Source: Gadus chalcogrammus
Taxonomy: Eukaryota; Chordata; Actinopteri; Gadiformes; Gadidae
Direction of reading: 5' to 3'
Assembly (NCBI RefSeq): GCF_026213295.1
Contig: NC_079419.1
Location: forward strand, 25,824,111-25,888,110
Length of the DNA stretch: 64,000 bases
In this document: one piece after another, positions 46,758 to 58,936 of the stretch
How the letters are laid out: the number at the start of each line of letters is the position of its first letter
How positions within the stretch are numbered: the stretch's first letter is position 1
Notes under the pieces: generated by a model
Databases searched by the model: none
What the model was told of the DNA's origin: nothing
What the model saw: only the letters and a program-made list of their open reading frames with translations
Translations under genes and position numbers: made by a program

Positions 46758-48239
46758 TTTGTTCAGTGAGTGAATAAAGGTAGGTAGGAACCAAAGTGCC
46801 TGCCGATGTTCCCTGGGATCCACGCAAGCGAAGAGCGTCTACATTCCGATTGGCTGTCAGTGTTTGGTCGCTGAAGCGAATAATAGTCATTTGCATAAAG
46901 TTAAAAAGTTTTCAACTTCTTTTTGACGCTCTGGTCGCTCAACTTTGGCCGCTGGTAGCGTTGGTCGCTTTGGTCGCTCTGGTCGCTCTTGCCCATAGAA
47001 AGTGAATGACTTCCGGCGATTTGGTCGCTCAATTCGCTTCTGGTGTGGACGGACAGTAACAGTTACCACAGCCGCTGTTATACAATCCGAAACGGTTGCA
47101 CAGACACAACAAACACCGCTTTTGCCGAAAAGGGGGGGCAGCTCAGTGGTTTGGCTTCATTTCGGATTTAAGCCCGCTGATACAGAACAAACGCAGCCGA
47201 TATGTAAACTGTGCGATAAAGTCGTTCCTGCGCCTGATGCGAATACTTCCAACCTCTTTTACCACCTGAAGAAAAATCACGAAGAAGAACACGGAAAACT
47301 CCAACTACTCCGATCAAAACAAAAAAGGGATGAAACTGCAGGGGGCTCTGGAAAGAAATACAGCCAGCCGAAGCTAAAGGAAGCATTCACCCAAGGCACG
47401 AAATATGAAAAGACGTCTCAGCGACACAAGCAGATCACAGGTGCCATTTCACGCTACATCTGTAAAGGCATGGCTCCCGTTTATATTGTCGAGAAAGACA
47501 GCTTTCGGGACCTCATCCACACACTCGATCCGAGGTACGTGATGCCCAGTCGGAAGCACTTTAGCAAAGTGGAGTTGCCTCACTTGTATGCTAGTTGTCG
47601 GGCAGAAGTGGAGAGAGAGGTATGCAGTGCAACGAAATATGCCTTGACGACGGACATGTGGCTGAGCAGAGCAACACAGCCCTATATGAGTTTAGGGATC
47701 CACGATCCACTTCATCAAGGACTGGACCCTCCGCGGTCGCTGTCTACAGACTGTGCAGGGGCGGACTGGCCATCGGGAATACCGGGGACATCCCCGGTGG
47801 GCCGATGGCCGAAAATATAAATCCAACGGCCCATCACTATTATGTACCGGCCCACGCCCATCATCGCATCAGCCCTACAGTGGTTGAAACAGCGGCACAA
47901 GCGTAATTTTCTCCAAGAGCTATACCTAGAGCTCCAAGAGCTACTCGCACTGACTGCTTTTATACTGCTACTCGCAATCGGTCTTCACACTCATGGTGAC
48001 TATTTTTCGATTTTTTTTTAAGTGTCTTTTAATATGTGTTTTACAGACTTCGGAAGTCCAAAGTAAGAAAAGATCTCCACCTTATTAATAAACACCTCTA
48101 AATTGGTTCTTACACAGCCGAAGTGTAGAGAATTTGGATTTGCATACATACACGCAACGCGGCACCCAGTTCTACGCATGCGCACAACCCATGAGGCCCA
48201 GCTCTTCGTTGCCTTCGTTGTTTTGGAGAGTGCGAGAGC

Positions 48240-48377
48240 ATGCCGTCGGCACCAAAACGAAAAGGTGGAGCTGAAAAGCTAAGAGATAAAAAGAAAAAAT
48301 GTCTGGAGAAAGGTGCCTCAAAACATTTAAAAATATCAAATTTCTTTGGAAAACCACCGACTGGTGACAGTGAAAAG
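48240..48377 (+). CDS. ZMYM-like hAT transposase, exon 1
   Basis: ATG 48240; 46 codons, Lys/Arg-rich with a KISNFFGKP end; donor AAG|GTAAGA. Phase to the next exon as drawn does not agree, so the splice model is provisional. Confidence 0.6.
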
Positions 48378-48797
48378 GTAAGATGTGGCGTTGACGTTGC
48401 CAAATGTGAGCTTTCTATTCGCAGATGAGGTAACGTTCCCTACAGCTAGCCTTGCATATATAGACCGTTATGATCTGGTAAAATAAGCAAGCTGGTGTTG
48501 TTGTCAACATCTAGATTATCTATTTTAACATGTTAGCCGTAGTCACTGGCTTACAATTGATGAGCAAGCTATCCATGGTGGTAGTTGTAAATAGGACAAT
48601 CTTATAATTTCTATTAACCTGTGACAAATAAGTTAACCAGCTAGTTTGTTATGCTAAAATCTAAAATTATAAATAATGTTTATATGTTATCTAGATTGTT
48701 AATATGTTATGTAGAGGCGTTGACTTGGCCAAGTATAGCATGCATTTCACAACATATTAAACAAAATGTTAATATGTTATCTAGATTGATGATTCAG

Positions 48798-48859
48798 CTG
48801 CTGGAAGCAGCAGCCAGGGGCATGAGAGCCAAGATAAGAGCCAGGGTACAACGTACACC
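48798..48859 (+). CDS. ZMYM-like hAT transposase, small exon 2
   Basis: Between GATTCAG and GTAAGT. Read as Ser/Gln/Glu-rich residues it matches the style of exon 3, but that needs a phase different from that of exon 1. Confidence 0.45.
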
Positions 48860-49514
48860 GTAAGTAACACTTTAATATACCAAGTACAAAAATAGTGTAT
48901 TTCAATTGAGCAGATGTATTAAGATAAAGTCAGATTAACGAGTTATTAACGACGCTGCAAACCCATTTTAACGACGTCAATGTTTTTCTCGCGAGATTAA
49001 CGTTCCTTTTGGTCAACAGGCTTGTCTACTTTCTATTGGTAACCTAACTGTTAAGGTTCATTGTTTCTTAAATAAGAGGCCTGGCGATGTTCACAGCAAA
49101 CTTGAAAAAATGAATTATTAAGCCATGGTTTGACTGCACTATAGGCTGAGTCTTTGTGAAATGTGCACTTTATAATTATATTTTGTAGCGCCCTGTTTGG
49201 CAATGTTGTTTTTCAATAAAATAAAACATTTGCATAAAGCAAGCCAATCCACTTTTCCATGTTGATAAGAGCATTACAATAATAGGGACATTCAAAAATT
49301 GCGATTAATTGTGTTTAAATATTTTAATAGTTTGACTCATTTCAAGTATATTTATCTAATACACATTGAGTGTACTAACCAATAGTGGAAAGTTAATTAT
49401 AAAAAAGTATTCTTAGTACACTTAAATGTAATGTTCTTAAGTGTAGTTTGCTGATAGTGTTGTGTCAATGGTTTAACATACTAACATGATAAACCCTATT
49501 TACCACTCACGTAG

Positions 49515-52139
49515 GCTGAAGATGACAGTGATAGGGATATCAGCCAGGATGACAGAGAAAGTCAAGGCCAAGAGGATAGGGATAGCAGCCAGGATGACAG
49601 AGAAAGTCAAGGCCAAGAGGATAGGGATAGCAGCCAGGATGACAGAGAAAGTCAAGGCCAAGAGGACAGGGATAGCAGCCATGATGATAGAGAAAGTCGA
49701 GGCCAAGATGACAGGGATGATCAAGGGCAAGAAGACACAGAAAGTGAAGGCAAAGATTTTGATTATTTCACCAGGCCGAAGTCAGACACATTTGACCACT
49801 TCTTCCGTTTTCACCCACAGCAGAAGGCAGACAAGGCTGTAGTGCAGAGAGCTTTTTTTTGTAAAGACGGCACAAACAGAAAATGGCTTTCATACAGTCA
49901 AGAAAAAGAAGCCCTCTTCTGTTCCCTTTGTCTCGCCTTTGCTAATCACACAGAAAGCAGCACGTTCATCACTGGCATGTCCAACCTCACACACATACAC
50001 CAGAGAGTTGAAGAGCATGAGAAGAGCCAACTACACAGAGGTTGCGCTGAGGCATATTTTCTCCGATCTTCAAGAAGCACGATCCAGGACCTTCTCATGG
50101 GACCTCAGATGTCACTTCACAGAGAGCAAGTCCGCAGAAGGCGACAAGTGTTGGAGCGCATTATAGATGTAATAAAGCTCATCGGCAAAAGAGGTTTGAG
50201 CTACAGAGGCAGGCAGAAAGAGGCAGCATACACACTGGATGACGACACTATTGACCATGGTAACTTTTTGGAAATAACAGTTTTACTGGGAAAATATGAT
50301 GTTTGTCTCAAGGAACACCTCACTCTCTGCATCGAAAAGAGCAAGAAGATTCACCAGTCTGGTTCAACAAAAGGTAGAGGTGCCCTTGTCACTCTCCTAT
50401 CCAAAACGACCATCGACTACATCATCACCACCATTCAACGCCTCATGAAAAGTGCCATCGCTGCTGAAGTCCGGAAATCTGGAATGTACTCGGTCCAGAT
50501 CGACACCACACAGGACATCACAGCCCATGATCAGTGCTCTGTTGTCATACGGTATGTGACAGACACTGTTCATGAGCGACTAGTTGCTGTGACCAGATGT
50601 GAGGCTTCCACTGGGCAGTACTTTGCCCAACTTGTGAATGGCGTGCTGGTGGCCATGGATCTGGATGTGAAGCAGTGTATTGGGAATTCCACCGATGGGG
50701 CCTCCAATATGCAAGGCCAATATAAAGGCTTCTCTGCATTGCTCTCTGAAAAGTGCCCAACACAAATCCATGTGTGGTGCTATTCACACATATTAAATCT
50801 TGTGCTGACAGACACAACACAGTGTGTGCTGGCAAGTGGCTCTCTTTTTTCACTTATGAACCACATCGCTGTCTTCTTCAGAGAGTCCTACCAGAGGATG
50901 AACATCTGGGAAAAGGAGAGCAAAGACCCAAGACGCAGACGTCTCACCTCTATAGGAGAAACGTGATGGTGGTCCAAAGATGCTGCTCTGACGAAGGTGT
51001 TTGGCTCTTTTGGAAAGCCAGACGGGGCCCTGTATTTTGATGTCCTTCACACCCTCTCAGCCATTCAAGATGGAGAGACCATCAATGCCACGGCGAGAGT
51101 AAATGCCCAGGGATACATCGGCCAGCTTCTAAAGTATGAAACTATACTAACAGCTCAGATCTTCCTGCGAATTTTCCAGGTCACTTCACCAGTTTCAAAA
51201 TATCTTCAAACCAGTGGAATGGACATCCTGACAGCTCATCGGATGGTTGCGACTGCAGAAGCAGAGCTGAAAGAAATGACCAGAGATTTTCAGAGCATCA
51301 AGACAGCAGCCGACAAATTCATCCAGTGGGCCAACTATAAAATTGGGGAGGAGAGTGAGGAGACTGAGCTGGAGGTGGAGACCACTCTGCCACAGAAACG
51401 GGGAAGAAGGAAAAAATCGATGCCTGGAGAGAGGTCCCGAGATGAGGCTGTGACAGATGCCGAAGCATCATACAAGATTGAGGTTCACAATCGAATAATG
51501 GACACAGTCGCAGGAAGCATGCACCAACGTTTCCTCAAGAATGGCACTTTGTATGCTGATCTGGCACTTCTGGACCCAAAAAACTTCAGCCAGGTTATAT
51601 CCTACGGCGAAAGTTTCCCAGAGGCAGCACTTCAAGAGCTAAGCAAATGTTTGCTGCCATTTGATGACAGAGCAACAGAGGCAGAGTTACAGAGCGAACT
51701 CAAAAGTCTGGCACGACAATGGGATAGGCTGAAGTCATCAGTATTTGATGAATACACAACAAAGACAACAGAACCCGGGCCAGAGGATGCTGAAGATGAG
51801 GCAGAGATAGTGTACAAAAAGTGCTCATCTTGCAAGGACTGTCCAATCTGTTGCTACCGAGTTCTGAAGCAGTACAACCTCCTGACAGATGCATACCACA
51901 TCATAGGCCTTGCATACAGGTTCCTGCTTACCCTCTCTGTCACACAGGTAGCATGTGAGCGAAGCTTTTCAACCCTGAAATACATAAAAAACAGGCTCAG
52001 GAGCTCACTCTCTCAACAGCACCTGGAGGCTTTTATGTTGATGGCTACTCAAACAGATGTTTTGCAGATGCTGGACAGTGAGAAAATCATTGACGGTGTT
52101 GCAGAAAAGAGTGAGCTGCTGCAAAAACTACTCATGTAA
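49515..52139 (+). pseudogene. ZMYM-like hAT transposase, main exon with one stop
   Basis: Acceptor CACGTAG. The exon opens with four 45-base repeats (49530-49709) encoding an Asp/Arg/Ser/Gln-rich 15-residue unit, then a TTF-type zinc finger (CSLCLAF...H) at about 49920-50050. The catalytic core has VQIDTTQD, NSTDGASNM and HIHVWCYSH-like motifs. An in-frame TGA at 50964-50966 interrupts the core, and the same frame continues to 52139. The C-terminal dimerisation segment has VACERSFSTLKYIKNRLRSS. Apart from that stop the frame of about 870 codons is intact, so it is a recent copy. The lesion fits a CGA to TGA change at CpG. Confidence 0.82.
49530..49709 (+). repeat. Coding 45-base tandem repeat, four units
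   Basis: Units of GATAGGGATAGCAGCCAGGA-type sequence at 49530, 49575, 49620 and 49665, with a partial fifth; 15 residues each. Confidence 0.93.
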
Positions 52140-52865
52140 TAAAATAATAAAACTGTTATAGTATGGAGTATACTGATATTGTTTTTTATATCTATATATA
52201 TATATATATATATTTATTTATAACCATATATATATATTTATTTATTTATGACCTTAAAGAACCTGGGCTGCTAGTTTAGGTTCTGTTATGTAACTTACTG
52301 TTTTGTTATGCACCTTCAGCACCCCTACACACACAAACAATCACACACCCAGCATGCAACACTACTGATACCACTGATGTTCACACCCCATCGTATGTTC
52401 TGTTCTGTTCATTTCTAATATATTGTTCATACAAATTCTACCCACTGATTCCAGTTTCTTTATTGTGTGGTCTTTCTCTGCTGACATTCATTCCTTAAGG
52501 CTTGGTAGTTATACTTGTATAACCATCTGATACTAGCAAAGAGTTAAGCATATTCATCTAGCAAACTATACCTACCTTGGAGTGTTACAATAGCCAATAA
52601 TCATTTTATTCCATGTGTCCATCCAGGCAAATTGGTGGATCCAAATGTTATTAAAAAACAAACATACATATATGATGTAATTTCTTTGTAATCATCCAAA
52701 ATAATGTTAAGTGTATGGATATTTTTCCCAGAAGGCCACTGACTGTTCGATACGCGCGATCCATTGAGTGGGCAACGCGGCTACTTAGTGGGCCGCGCGC
52801 CGTGTATTGAGTGGGCCGGTCTGACAGAAACTCCCGGGCCACTTTTTTCCCCCAGTCCGCCCCTG
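52140..52865. other. 3' part of the ZMYM-like hAT element
   Basis: Non-coding, AT-rich with a (TA)n tract at about 52190-52212; ends at the hAT terminus. Confidence 0.6.
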
Positions 52866-53419
52866 AGACTGTGTACTTTCCTGACGACCATACGGGAGTG
52901 ATACTCGCCCAAGGTATGAGCCTGACATTGCTATGCACTTATGCTTTCGCAAGTTTTACTATTATTGTTTTTACTAATATGCTTACACCAATGAACTGTG
53001 TGATTGTACAGCACAAGTATTTATTCCGAATTTCCTATTAGAGTTCTCTCCATACACTTAGGAACTAATGTCTGTAGGTTTCCGTCTCGTCAGGTAATTC
53101 TAGTCACGTGACTGCCAGGGGTCCATAATTATTTATAGATATCATTCATAGATATTGTAAAACAGCATATCTGTGTTTATGGCTGTCTTATGTCAATTGT
53201 AGTGATTCTTACTTATTCTATCTGTCTGTCTGTCTAGGTCTGAGAGATGCCTTGGAGTCATGGGGACTGGAAGAAGGCAATCTTGTCTGTGTCACCACAG
53301 ACAATGCATCAAATAACATCTGTGCCATGGAACTGAATGAGTGGGAACGATTGCAGTGCTTTGGTCACCGTCTACAGCTAGCCATCGGTAAGTGTAAAAC
53401 AATCTTTAAAATGGCTTAG

Positions 53420-53716
53420 GGGTGGGGAACCTATGTCTCGAGGGTCATATACGGGCCTTGAGGATGTTTTCTCCGGCCCCTGACATATATTTCATGTGAA
53501 GCTGCATAACATTAAAATTGACATATTTTGTAAAGGAATCTTAGAAATTACATTTGCAATACAATTAAGTTATATTCATGGGACCTAGAGAAGGTGGGGT
53601 TTATTTTAAAGGTGGCTGCAATCCTGGTTTGTGTTCATAGTACGGCCCTCGAAGGACTTTTACGGCCATTGGAGAAATTTGTAGTGGCCCCTCGAATGAA
53701 AAAGGTTCCCCAGCCC
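53420..53716 (+). mobile_element. hAT MITE in intron 2 of ZBED1-like gene
   Basis: Ends GGGTGGGGAACCT and AGGTTCCCCAGCCC with 8-base duplication TGGCTTAG at 53412-53419 and 53717-53724. Confidence 0.88.
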
Positions 53717-54344
53717 TGGCTTAGAGTTAGAGTAATATTGCAAAGGGATAGCAACAAAAATATTGGTGAATTGAAATTTCTTTGGTCATCCTGCAAACAT
53801 TATTGAACAAGTTATTCTTTCCATTTTATTTATTATTTTGACTGTCATGGTACACAATGAATTGTAATAGTTATTATATTATATATTTATATTACAATAC
53901 ATTTATACATTTAAATAAATTAATTTAAATTCATATCATAATACCCTTACTATCTAATTTTAAAACAATCCATAACTCATTTAAGTGATCCATGATTATA
54001 GAAAAAAATATGCTGTCAAATATGTTATTACATCACTTTTTCTTTTGATTTCAACAGAGAATTCTCTAAAAAACCTCACCCCAACATCCACAAGGCAGGC
54101 TGTGGAGAGAGCAGTGGGTGTCTGCAAGAGAGTGGTGAGTGCCTTCTCCAACTCTTGGAAGAGGAGAAGGGAACTGGCCAAAGCCCAAGCAGCACTGGGC
54201 TTGCCTCACCACCAGTTAATCACGGAAACACCCACCAGGTGGGGGTCCCGCCAGCAGATGGTTGCACGGTTCTTGGAGCAGGAGAAAGCCCTTTCACAGG
54301 TCCTCCTTGCAGATAAGAAGGTGAGATGTGGCCACTGGACATTA

Positions 54345-54715
54345 CAGATTGAGCCCGTTTACATTACCGCAATAATTGGGTTATTGGAATATACAGATTA
54401 TTAGAATAAACTGTTAGTCATTTACATGCAGTCTGTTGGTTGCATGTGTTACACGACCCAAGTGTGTGACAACAAACTGGAATTTAAAGCTTGTGATTGG
54501 CTACTTACTATTCTATAATGTCAATAACCTGATATGTCTTGAGAAATCAGTTTATTAGCCAAAAACGTACCTGTTATAATTGGACTTCTCATAAACCGAT
54601 TACTGACATAAACCGATTGTTATAAACTTTTTATTCCATTTATATGAGCACTTAAATAAACCGATTTCTCAAAAAAAACTGATTATAAACGGTTTACTGA
54701 TGTGCTCATTGATTG
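54345..54715 (+). mobile_element. Possible MITE in intron 3
   Basis: ATTGAGC...TTTACATTACC near 54348 and, inverted, a GGTTTACTGATGTGCTCATT end near 54692. Repeated AAACCGAT words lie between. Ends only roughly alike. Confidence 0.35.
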
Positions 54716-55694
54716 TTCTCATTGTGGATGCTGATTAGATTTGCAGCCTAGATTCACTTTATTAAAGCGTTTTTTTACTTAGGCAAGACATTTGGTTCCG
54801 AGCTGGCAAGATGTGTCAATCCTAGACTCGCTGAACAAAGCCCTGGGCCCTCTGTTTGAATTTACCGATGCATTGTCGGGGGAGAAATATGTGAGCGTAT
54901 CCTTTCTCAAGCCGGTGCTGCATTTGTTCAATGATCAAATCCTCAGCCCAAAAGAAGGGGAAACGGAGCTCACCAAAGCAGTCAAAGGAGGTGTGCTGAA
55001 ATACCTCAATGAGAAGTACGATGATGCAGCCACAAACAACATCCTCGACATGGCAACACTGGTGGACCCCAGGTTCAAGACAACTTACCTGAGGGAAAAC
55101 CGTGCGGAGTACATGAAGAACCGAGCTGTCACAGAGCTGCTGGGTATGGTGGAGGGAGCCACGGCGCCACCAGCAAGTGATCAAAGAGCAGTAGGCTCCC
55201 AAGCTGCTGAAGATGACCCTCCCACAAAGAAAAAGACCTTGGCCAGCTACTTTAAGAAGGCAGTTCCAGCCAGCGCCCACACCCGCCTGGGCAACAGAGA
55301 AAGCATCGAACTGGAGGTCGCCATGTACCTCCAGGCACCTGGGCCTGCTTCAGAGGCAGACCCACTGGAGTGGTGGAAGCAGCATGAGGTCACTTTCCCA
55401 TCTGTGGCTAGGCTCGCCAACAAGTATTTATGCATTCCAGCCACTAGCTCTTCGTCGGAAAGGGCATTCAGTGCAAGTGGAAATATTATAACTTGCAAGA
55501 GGTCTTGTCTGAAACCAAACACCGTAGACCAACTGGTGTTCCTTGCACTAAACCTGTAATGTTGACATGTTTCTACCTCTTTAAATTGTTTGTGTTGTAT
55601 TGTTTGTGCTTTATGTTTGCACATTTGTTCAATTAGGCCTAATGCTTTAAACAGAGTTCTGTTCAAACCTGTCCTGATGTTTACAATTTTTATA

Positions 55695-55985
55695 CAGGAC
55701 AGGGGTTGGACAAAATAACTGAGACACCTGTCATTTTAGTGTGGGAGGTTTCATGGCTCAAGAGGACCAGCCTGTTGGCCAATCTTCATTAATTGCACAT
55801 TGCACCGGAAAAGTGAAATTTGAAGGTTCAATTAGCAGTGTAAGAGCACAGTTTTGCTCAAAATGTGAGCACCTTACTGGTGCAATGTGCAATTAATGAA
55901 GATTGGACAACAGGCTGGTCCATTTGAGCCATGAAACTTCCCACACTAAAATGACGGGTGTTTCAGTTATTTTGTCCAACCTCTG
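55695..55985 (+). mobile_element. Tc1/mariner-type hairpin MITE
   Basis: GGGGTTGGACAAAATAACTG and its complement near the right end, TA on both sides, and almost complete self-complementarity (about 290 bases). Confidence 0.8.
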
Positions 55986-56274
55986 TACATGTTGCACTAC
56001 AATGTTGCAGAGTTAAGATTTTAAAAAAAAGATGCACTTTTATTTTTTGTTTGTTTATTTGTTCATTCTCGTCTCAAACCTGAAGCGTGTGCACTTAAGT
56101 GAAGTGAATGTATTAATTGCCCTATGATGGTTACTGTACTACCTCTACACACAGTATAATTTATTCTGAAGGAAAACCAAAGTGAAGGCTACTGCACTTG
56201 TGTGTGTGTGCACTATACGTATAATTTATTCTGAAGGAAAAAAAGTGAAGGCTACTGCACCTGTGTGTGTTGTG

Positions 56275-56279
<5 letters not shown>

Positions 56280-56363
<84 letters not shown>
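56280..56363 (+). repeat. (CA)n microsatellite
   Basis: About 84 bases of uninterrupted CA, near related GAAGGCTACTGCAC blocks. Confidence 0.97.
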
Positions 56364-56367
<4 letters not shown>

Positions 56368-57446
56368 GCCTTCACTTTTTTCCCTTCAGAGTAAATTATA
56401 CTGTGTTCTGCTGTGTTCCATGTTTTTAATTTGTGTGCAGCAATTGAATGAACATGTTTCTCTTGTGATGCTGAAAATAAAGAGAACAACTGAAATCTGC
56501 GTAATTGTGGTACAGGTCGTGATGGATCACACTTTTAAGTACACCCCTATCCAGTAGAGCAAGAGGGCATATCGTGATATATATCGCTATCGTGATATAA
56601 AATAATCCATATCGTGATATATGTTTTTTCCATATCGCCCAGCCCTAATACATAGATATCTATATCATATAACATATTGTGTGCGCCTCCAGACGATATT
56701 ATGAATCACAAACGACTTTGTCGGGTTCTGCGACGTCTCTGGTTCTTCCACTTTCACATCAACCTGAAGTCGACTGAACCGCGCGCTGCCGGGCGATGGT
56801 GCCTCGCGGCAACCGGCGGCATGTCGCAGTTCATGTACTTCAGCGAGTCAAACCAAAGTTCCTTTCCCCCAATTCCTTCTCAACCATGGCTCAGATAACC
56901 CCCACGACAGTCTCGTTGTGGAAATACAAGACACGTCAAAGAACCAACAAGAAACACTTGCGTTACAGTGTGTGTATTCACATTGATGTGGACGTTGAAG
57001 AACCAGGAACGTCGGAGAACCCAACGCGGTCGTTTGAGATTCATAATATCGGCTCACACAGCTTTTGGCCGTGATAATATATATTATATGATATAGATAT
57101 CTGTGTAGGCTATATGATAATATTTAGATATAGAGCTCCAGGACTCCCGTGTGTTCTAGAATATTTACAGAACACGGCTAAAGGGTGTGCGCCTCGCCAT
57201 TGCGATACATCCACTGTAAACAGAGCGCATGGTGGCTGCAAGCTGCTCAGGGCCACACCCCCACCCTCCTCCTTGACACGCCCACCGAAACAGCGCATTT
57301 GGGGGAAGCTCAATGTGCGACTGGCTCGGAGTGGCTGTAACTCTGCACCACGGCTGAATTAAGGTAACGTCTTTGAATACTGTGTTAGTTGCCCACTAAT
57401 ACCTATATTAAAGAATACATAAAATAGCATGTCATGGGACCTTTAA

Positions 57447-58440
57447 CAACTTCAAGAATGGCTCTATGTTTGACCCACGTGAAGCGTCATCTGCTGGGTT
57501 GTCCTTAGAGTTAACATATCTCCATTGTTTGTCTTGGGATAGTTCACAGATCAATGTAACTGTTACGGCCGTGAGCCGACCGCATTGTCTCCCCTCCCCC
57601 TGCATGCAATACCCCTCCCTGTTTTTCCCCAAAGCAGCTCAAGTGGGCGGGTCCTAGGGGTCGTAACAGTAACTCTGTTGGCAACAAAGGTATGGTATCT
57701 TCTTGTTTCGTTGTGGATATATCCCAATACCGATATGCTATCCGTCCAGAAAACAGAGTCCTTAAGTTCCTGTTGTAGCTCCCTCTTCAGCATCCGATCC
57801 ACTTTCACGGCAAGTGTTGCTGCAGTAAGCTACAGCCTGGGTATCGTGATCTGTCTGAGAGGAGTCACTCTTGATTTTCCCAGAACAAATACAAAGTAGA
57901 CCCTTCCTGCTGTGTTAGTGGCCCTGAGATAGCTGACAGTGCCATAACCTATTTCACTTGCATCACTGAAGTGATGGAGCTCTGCAGTCCTTATAGGGCC
58001 AAAATACTCAGGTTTCATGCACCTATCCACTTTAAATCTGCTGAGCTGCTCAGTCCGGTGATTCATCTCTGCCATTGGCTGGAAAAGTCTCCTGGGATAA
58101 TTTCGTCCCATCCTGAATTTACTTTGCAGAGTCCTTGGAGTATTTGTTTTGCTTTCAGGGTGAAAGGAGAAAGGAATCCTAATGGATCATAGATTGAGCT
58201 AACCATAGAATGGATGCCTCTTCTGGTAAGGGCCCTATCCTTGATGGCAACGTTGATGGCGAAAGAGTCACTTTCGGTGTTCCATTCAATCCCAAGTACC
58301 CTTTCGATGGGCTATTTCTCCTTGTCTAAGTCTAGTTCCTTAAATTGCTTGGCTCTGTGATGGAATCCTCGTTAGCACTTCACGGCTATTACTGACCCAT
58401 TTGGTCAATGAGAATCCCCCTTGGGCACATGCCTCTCTGA
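57447..58440 (-). pseudogene. BEL-2 RNase H-like and linker region
   Basis: Read right to left: RT thumb and RNase H-like segments with VDRCMKPE and LHHFSDASEIGYG, then FWTDSISVLGYI, and QWRYVNSKDNPADDASRG just before the TTAA element. A 108-base insertion interrupts it at 57561-57668. Several frame changes. Confidence 0.8.
57561..57668 (+). mobile_element. 108-base solo-LTR-like insertion
   Basis: Starts TGTTACGGCC and ends GGTCGTAACA; 5-base duplication GTAAC at 57556-57560 and 57669-57673. TG...CA ends with a 5-base duplication fit an LTR; the size fits a very short solo LTR or a TRIM-like element. Confidence 0.7.
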
Positions 58441-58442
58441 GG

Positions 58443-58936
58443 TCAAACCTTGATGGCTTCTTCCACTGTCGCTGTAGACATGAGGCAGTCGTCAACATAG
58501 AAGTTGTTGCTGATTGTCTGAGTTACTTCTCTGTCGTACCTGTGGCAATTGTCTTCTGTAGTTTGCCTTAAAGCGAAATTAGCAATGCTAGGAGAAGACG
58601 CAGCACCAAAGAGGTGGACATTCATCCTGTAGTTCTCCAAGGGTCGGTTGGTGTCGCCTCCTTGCCACCATAGAAATCGGAGGAAGTCCCTGTGATGTTC
58701 TCGGACCTGCACACGGTAGAACATTGATTCAATGCCTGCCATGAAGGCAATCTGTTCTTGGCGGAACTGGAGGACTCCTATGAGGGTGTTTGTTAAATTG
58801 GGTCCTTGGAGGAGTTCCTGGTTTAGAGAGGTGTCTTTAAAAGATGCAGCACAATCAAACACAACTCTTAGTTTACCCTTCTGTTGAAGGGTCCATGGTG
58901 AGATATGTACCAGACCTGTCCATCCTTACGATGAAG
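58443..58936 (-). pseudogene. BEL-2 reverse transcriptase core
   Basis: 139-codon open segment with [12 protein letters not shown] start (first catalytic Asp), [17 protein letters not shown] and the FYVDDCL catalytic box near 58487-58500. The frame is broken at 58443 and at the hAT insertion at 58937. Confidence 0.85.

Larger units (their letters stand above)
45689..47056 (-). mobile_element. Harbinger element with MADF exon, inside ZBED1-like gene
   Basis: Terminal repeats CTGTACGTCCACACCAG and (reverse) CTGTCCGTCCACACCAG, with TAA at 45686-45688 and 47057-47059. Many subterminal copies of CTCTGGTCGCT. A LINE 3' tail with TATC repeats lies inside at about 46170-46380. No transposase. Confidence 0.88.
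47756..52865 (+). mobile_element. ZMYM-like hAT element (5.1 kb), nested
   Basis: Ends CAGGGGCGGACTGG and CCAGTCCGCCCCTG, target duplication AGACTGTG at 47748-47755 and 52866-52873. Near-complete transposase gene inside. It splits exon 1 of the ZBED1-like gene. Confidence 0.92.
45664..55559 (+). pseudogene. ZBED1-like hAT transposase gene, split by two insertions
   Basis: Exon 1 starts at ATG 45664 and is cut at 45688 by the Harbinger element. It resumes at 47060 and is cut again at 47755 by the ZMYM-like hAT element, then resumes at 52874 and ends at a donor at 52913. Exons 2 (53238-53387), 3 (54058-54320) and 4 (54783-55559) have good splice sites. A BED finger (CKLCDK then H-x4-H) lies near 47200-47285. 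TTDNASNN and LQCFGHRLQLAIG belong to the catalytic RNase H-like core. The C-terminal dimerisation region has SSSSERAFSASG. A one-base-class frameshift near 47700 precedes the second insertion. This is otherwise a well-preserved hAT gene. Confidence 0.85.
45349..56647 (+). mobile_element. ZBED1-like hAT element
   Basis: Ends TAGGGCTGGGCGATATG and CATATCGCCCAGCCCTA, with 8-base target duplication ATACATAG at 45341-45348 and 56648-56655. After subtracting three insertions it is about 4.5 kb. It has a transposase gene with four recognisable exons. Purine/pyrimidine repeats and a (CA)n tract lie near the 3' end. Confidence 0.92.
44181..57442 (+). mobile_element. TTAA-flanked element inserted in BEL-2
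   Basis: Perfect 15-base terminal repeat AGGTCCCATGACATG and its complement, with TTAA at 44177-44180 and 57443-57446, as for piggyBac-like elements. Its own sequence is 44181-45348 plus 56656-57442, about 1.95 kb, and appears non-coding. It is made of repeated modules: 44470-44850 returns inverted at 56650-56980, and 44860-45050 returns inverted at 45160-45345. The BEL-2 frame resumes on both sides. Superfamily is inferred from TTAA only. Confidence 0.82.

Noticed and set aside
49500..49730. Hydrophobic minus-strand ORF with repeats
   Set aside because: It is the antisense of the coding 45-base repeat in the ZMYM-like hAT exon.
56161..56489. Cys-Val and His-Thr ORFs
   Set aside because: They are translations of a CA microsatellite.
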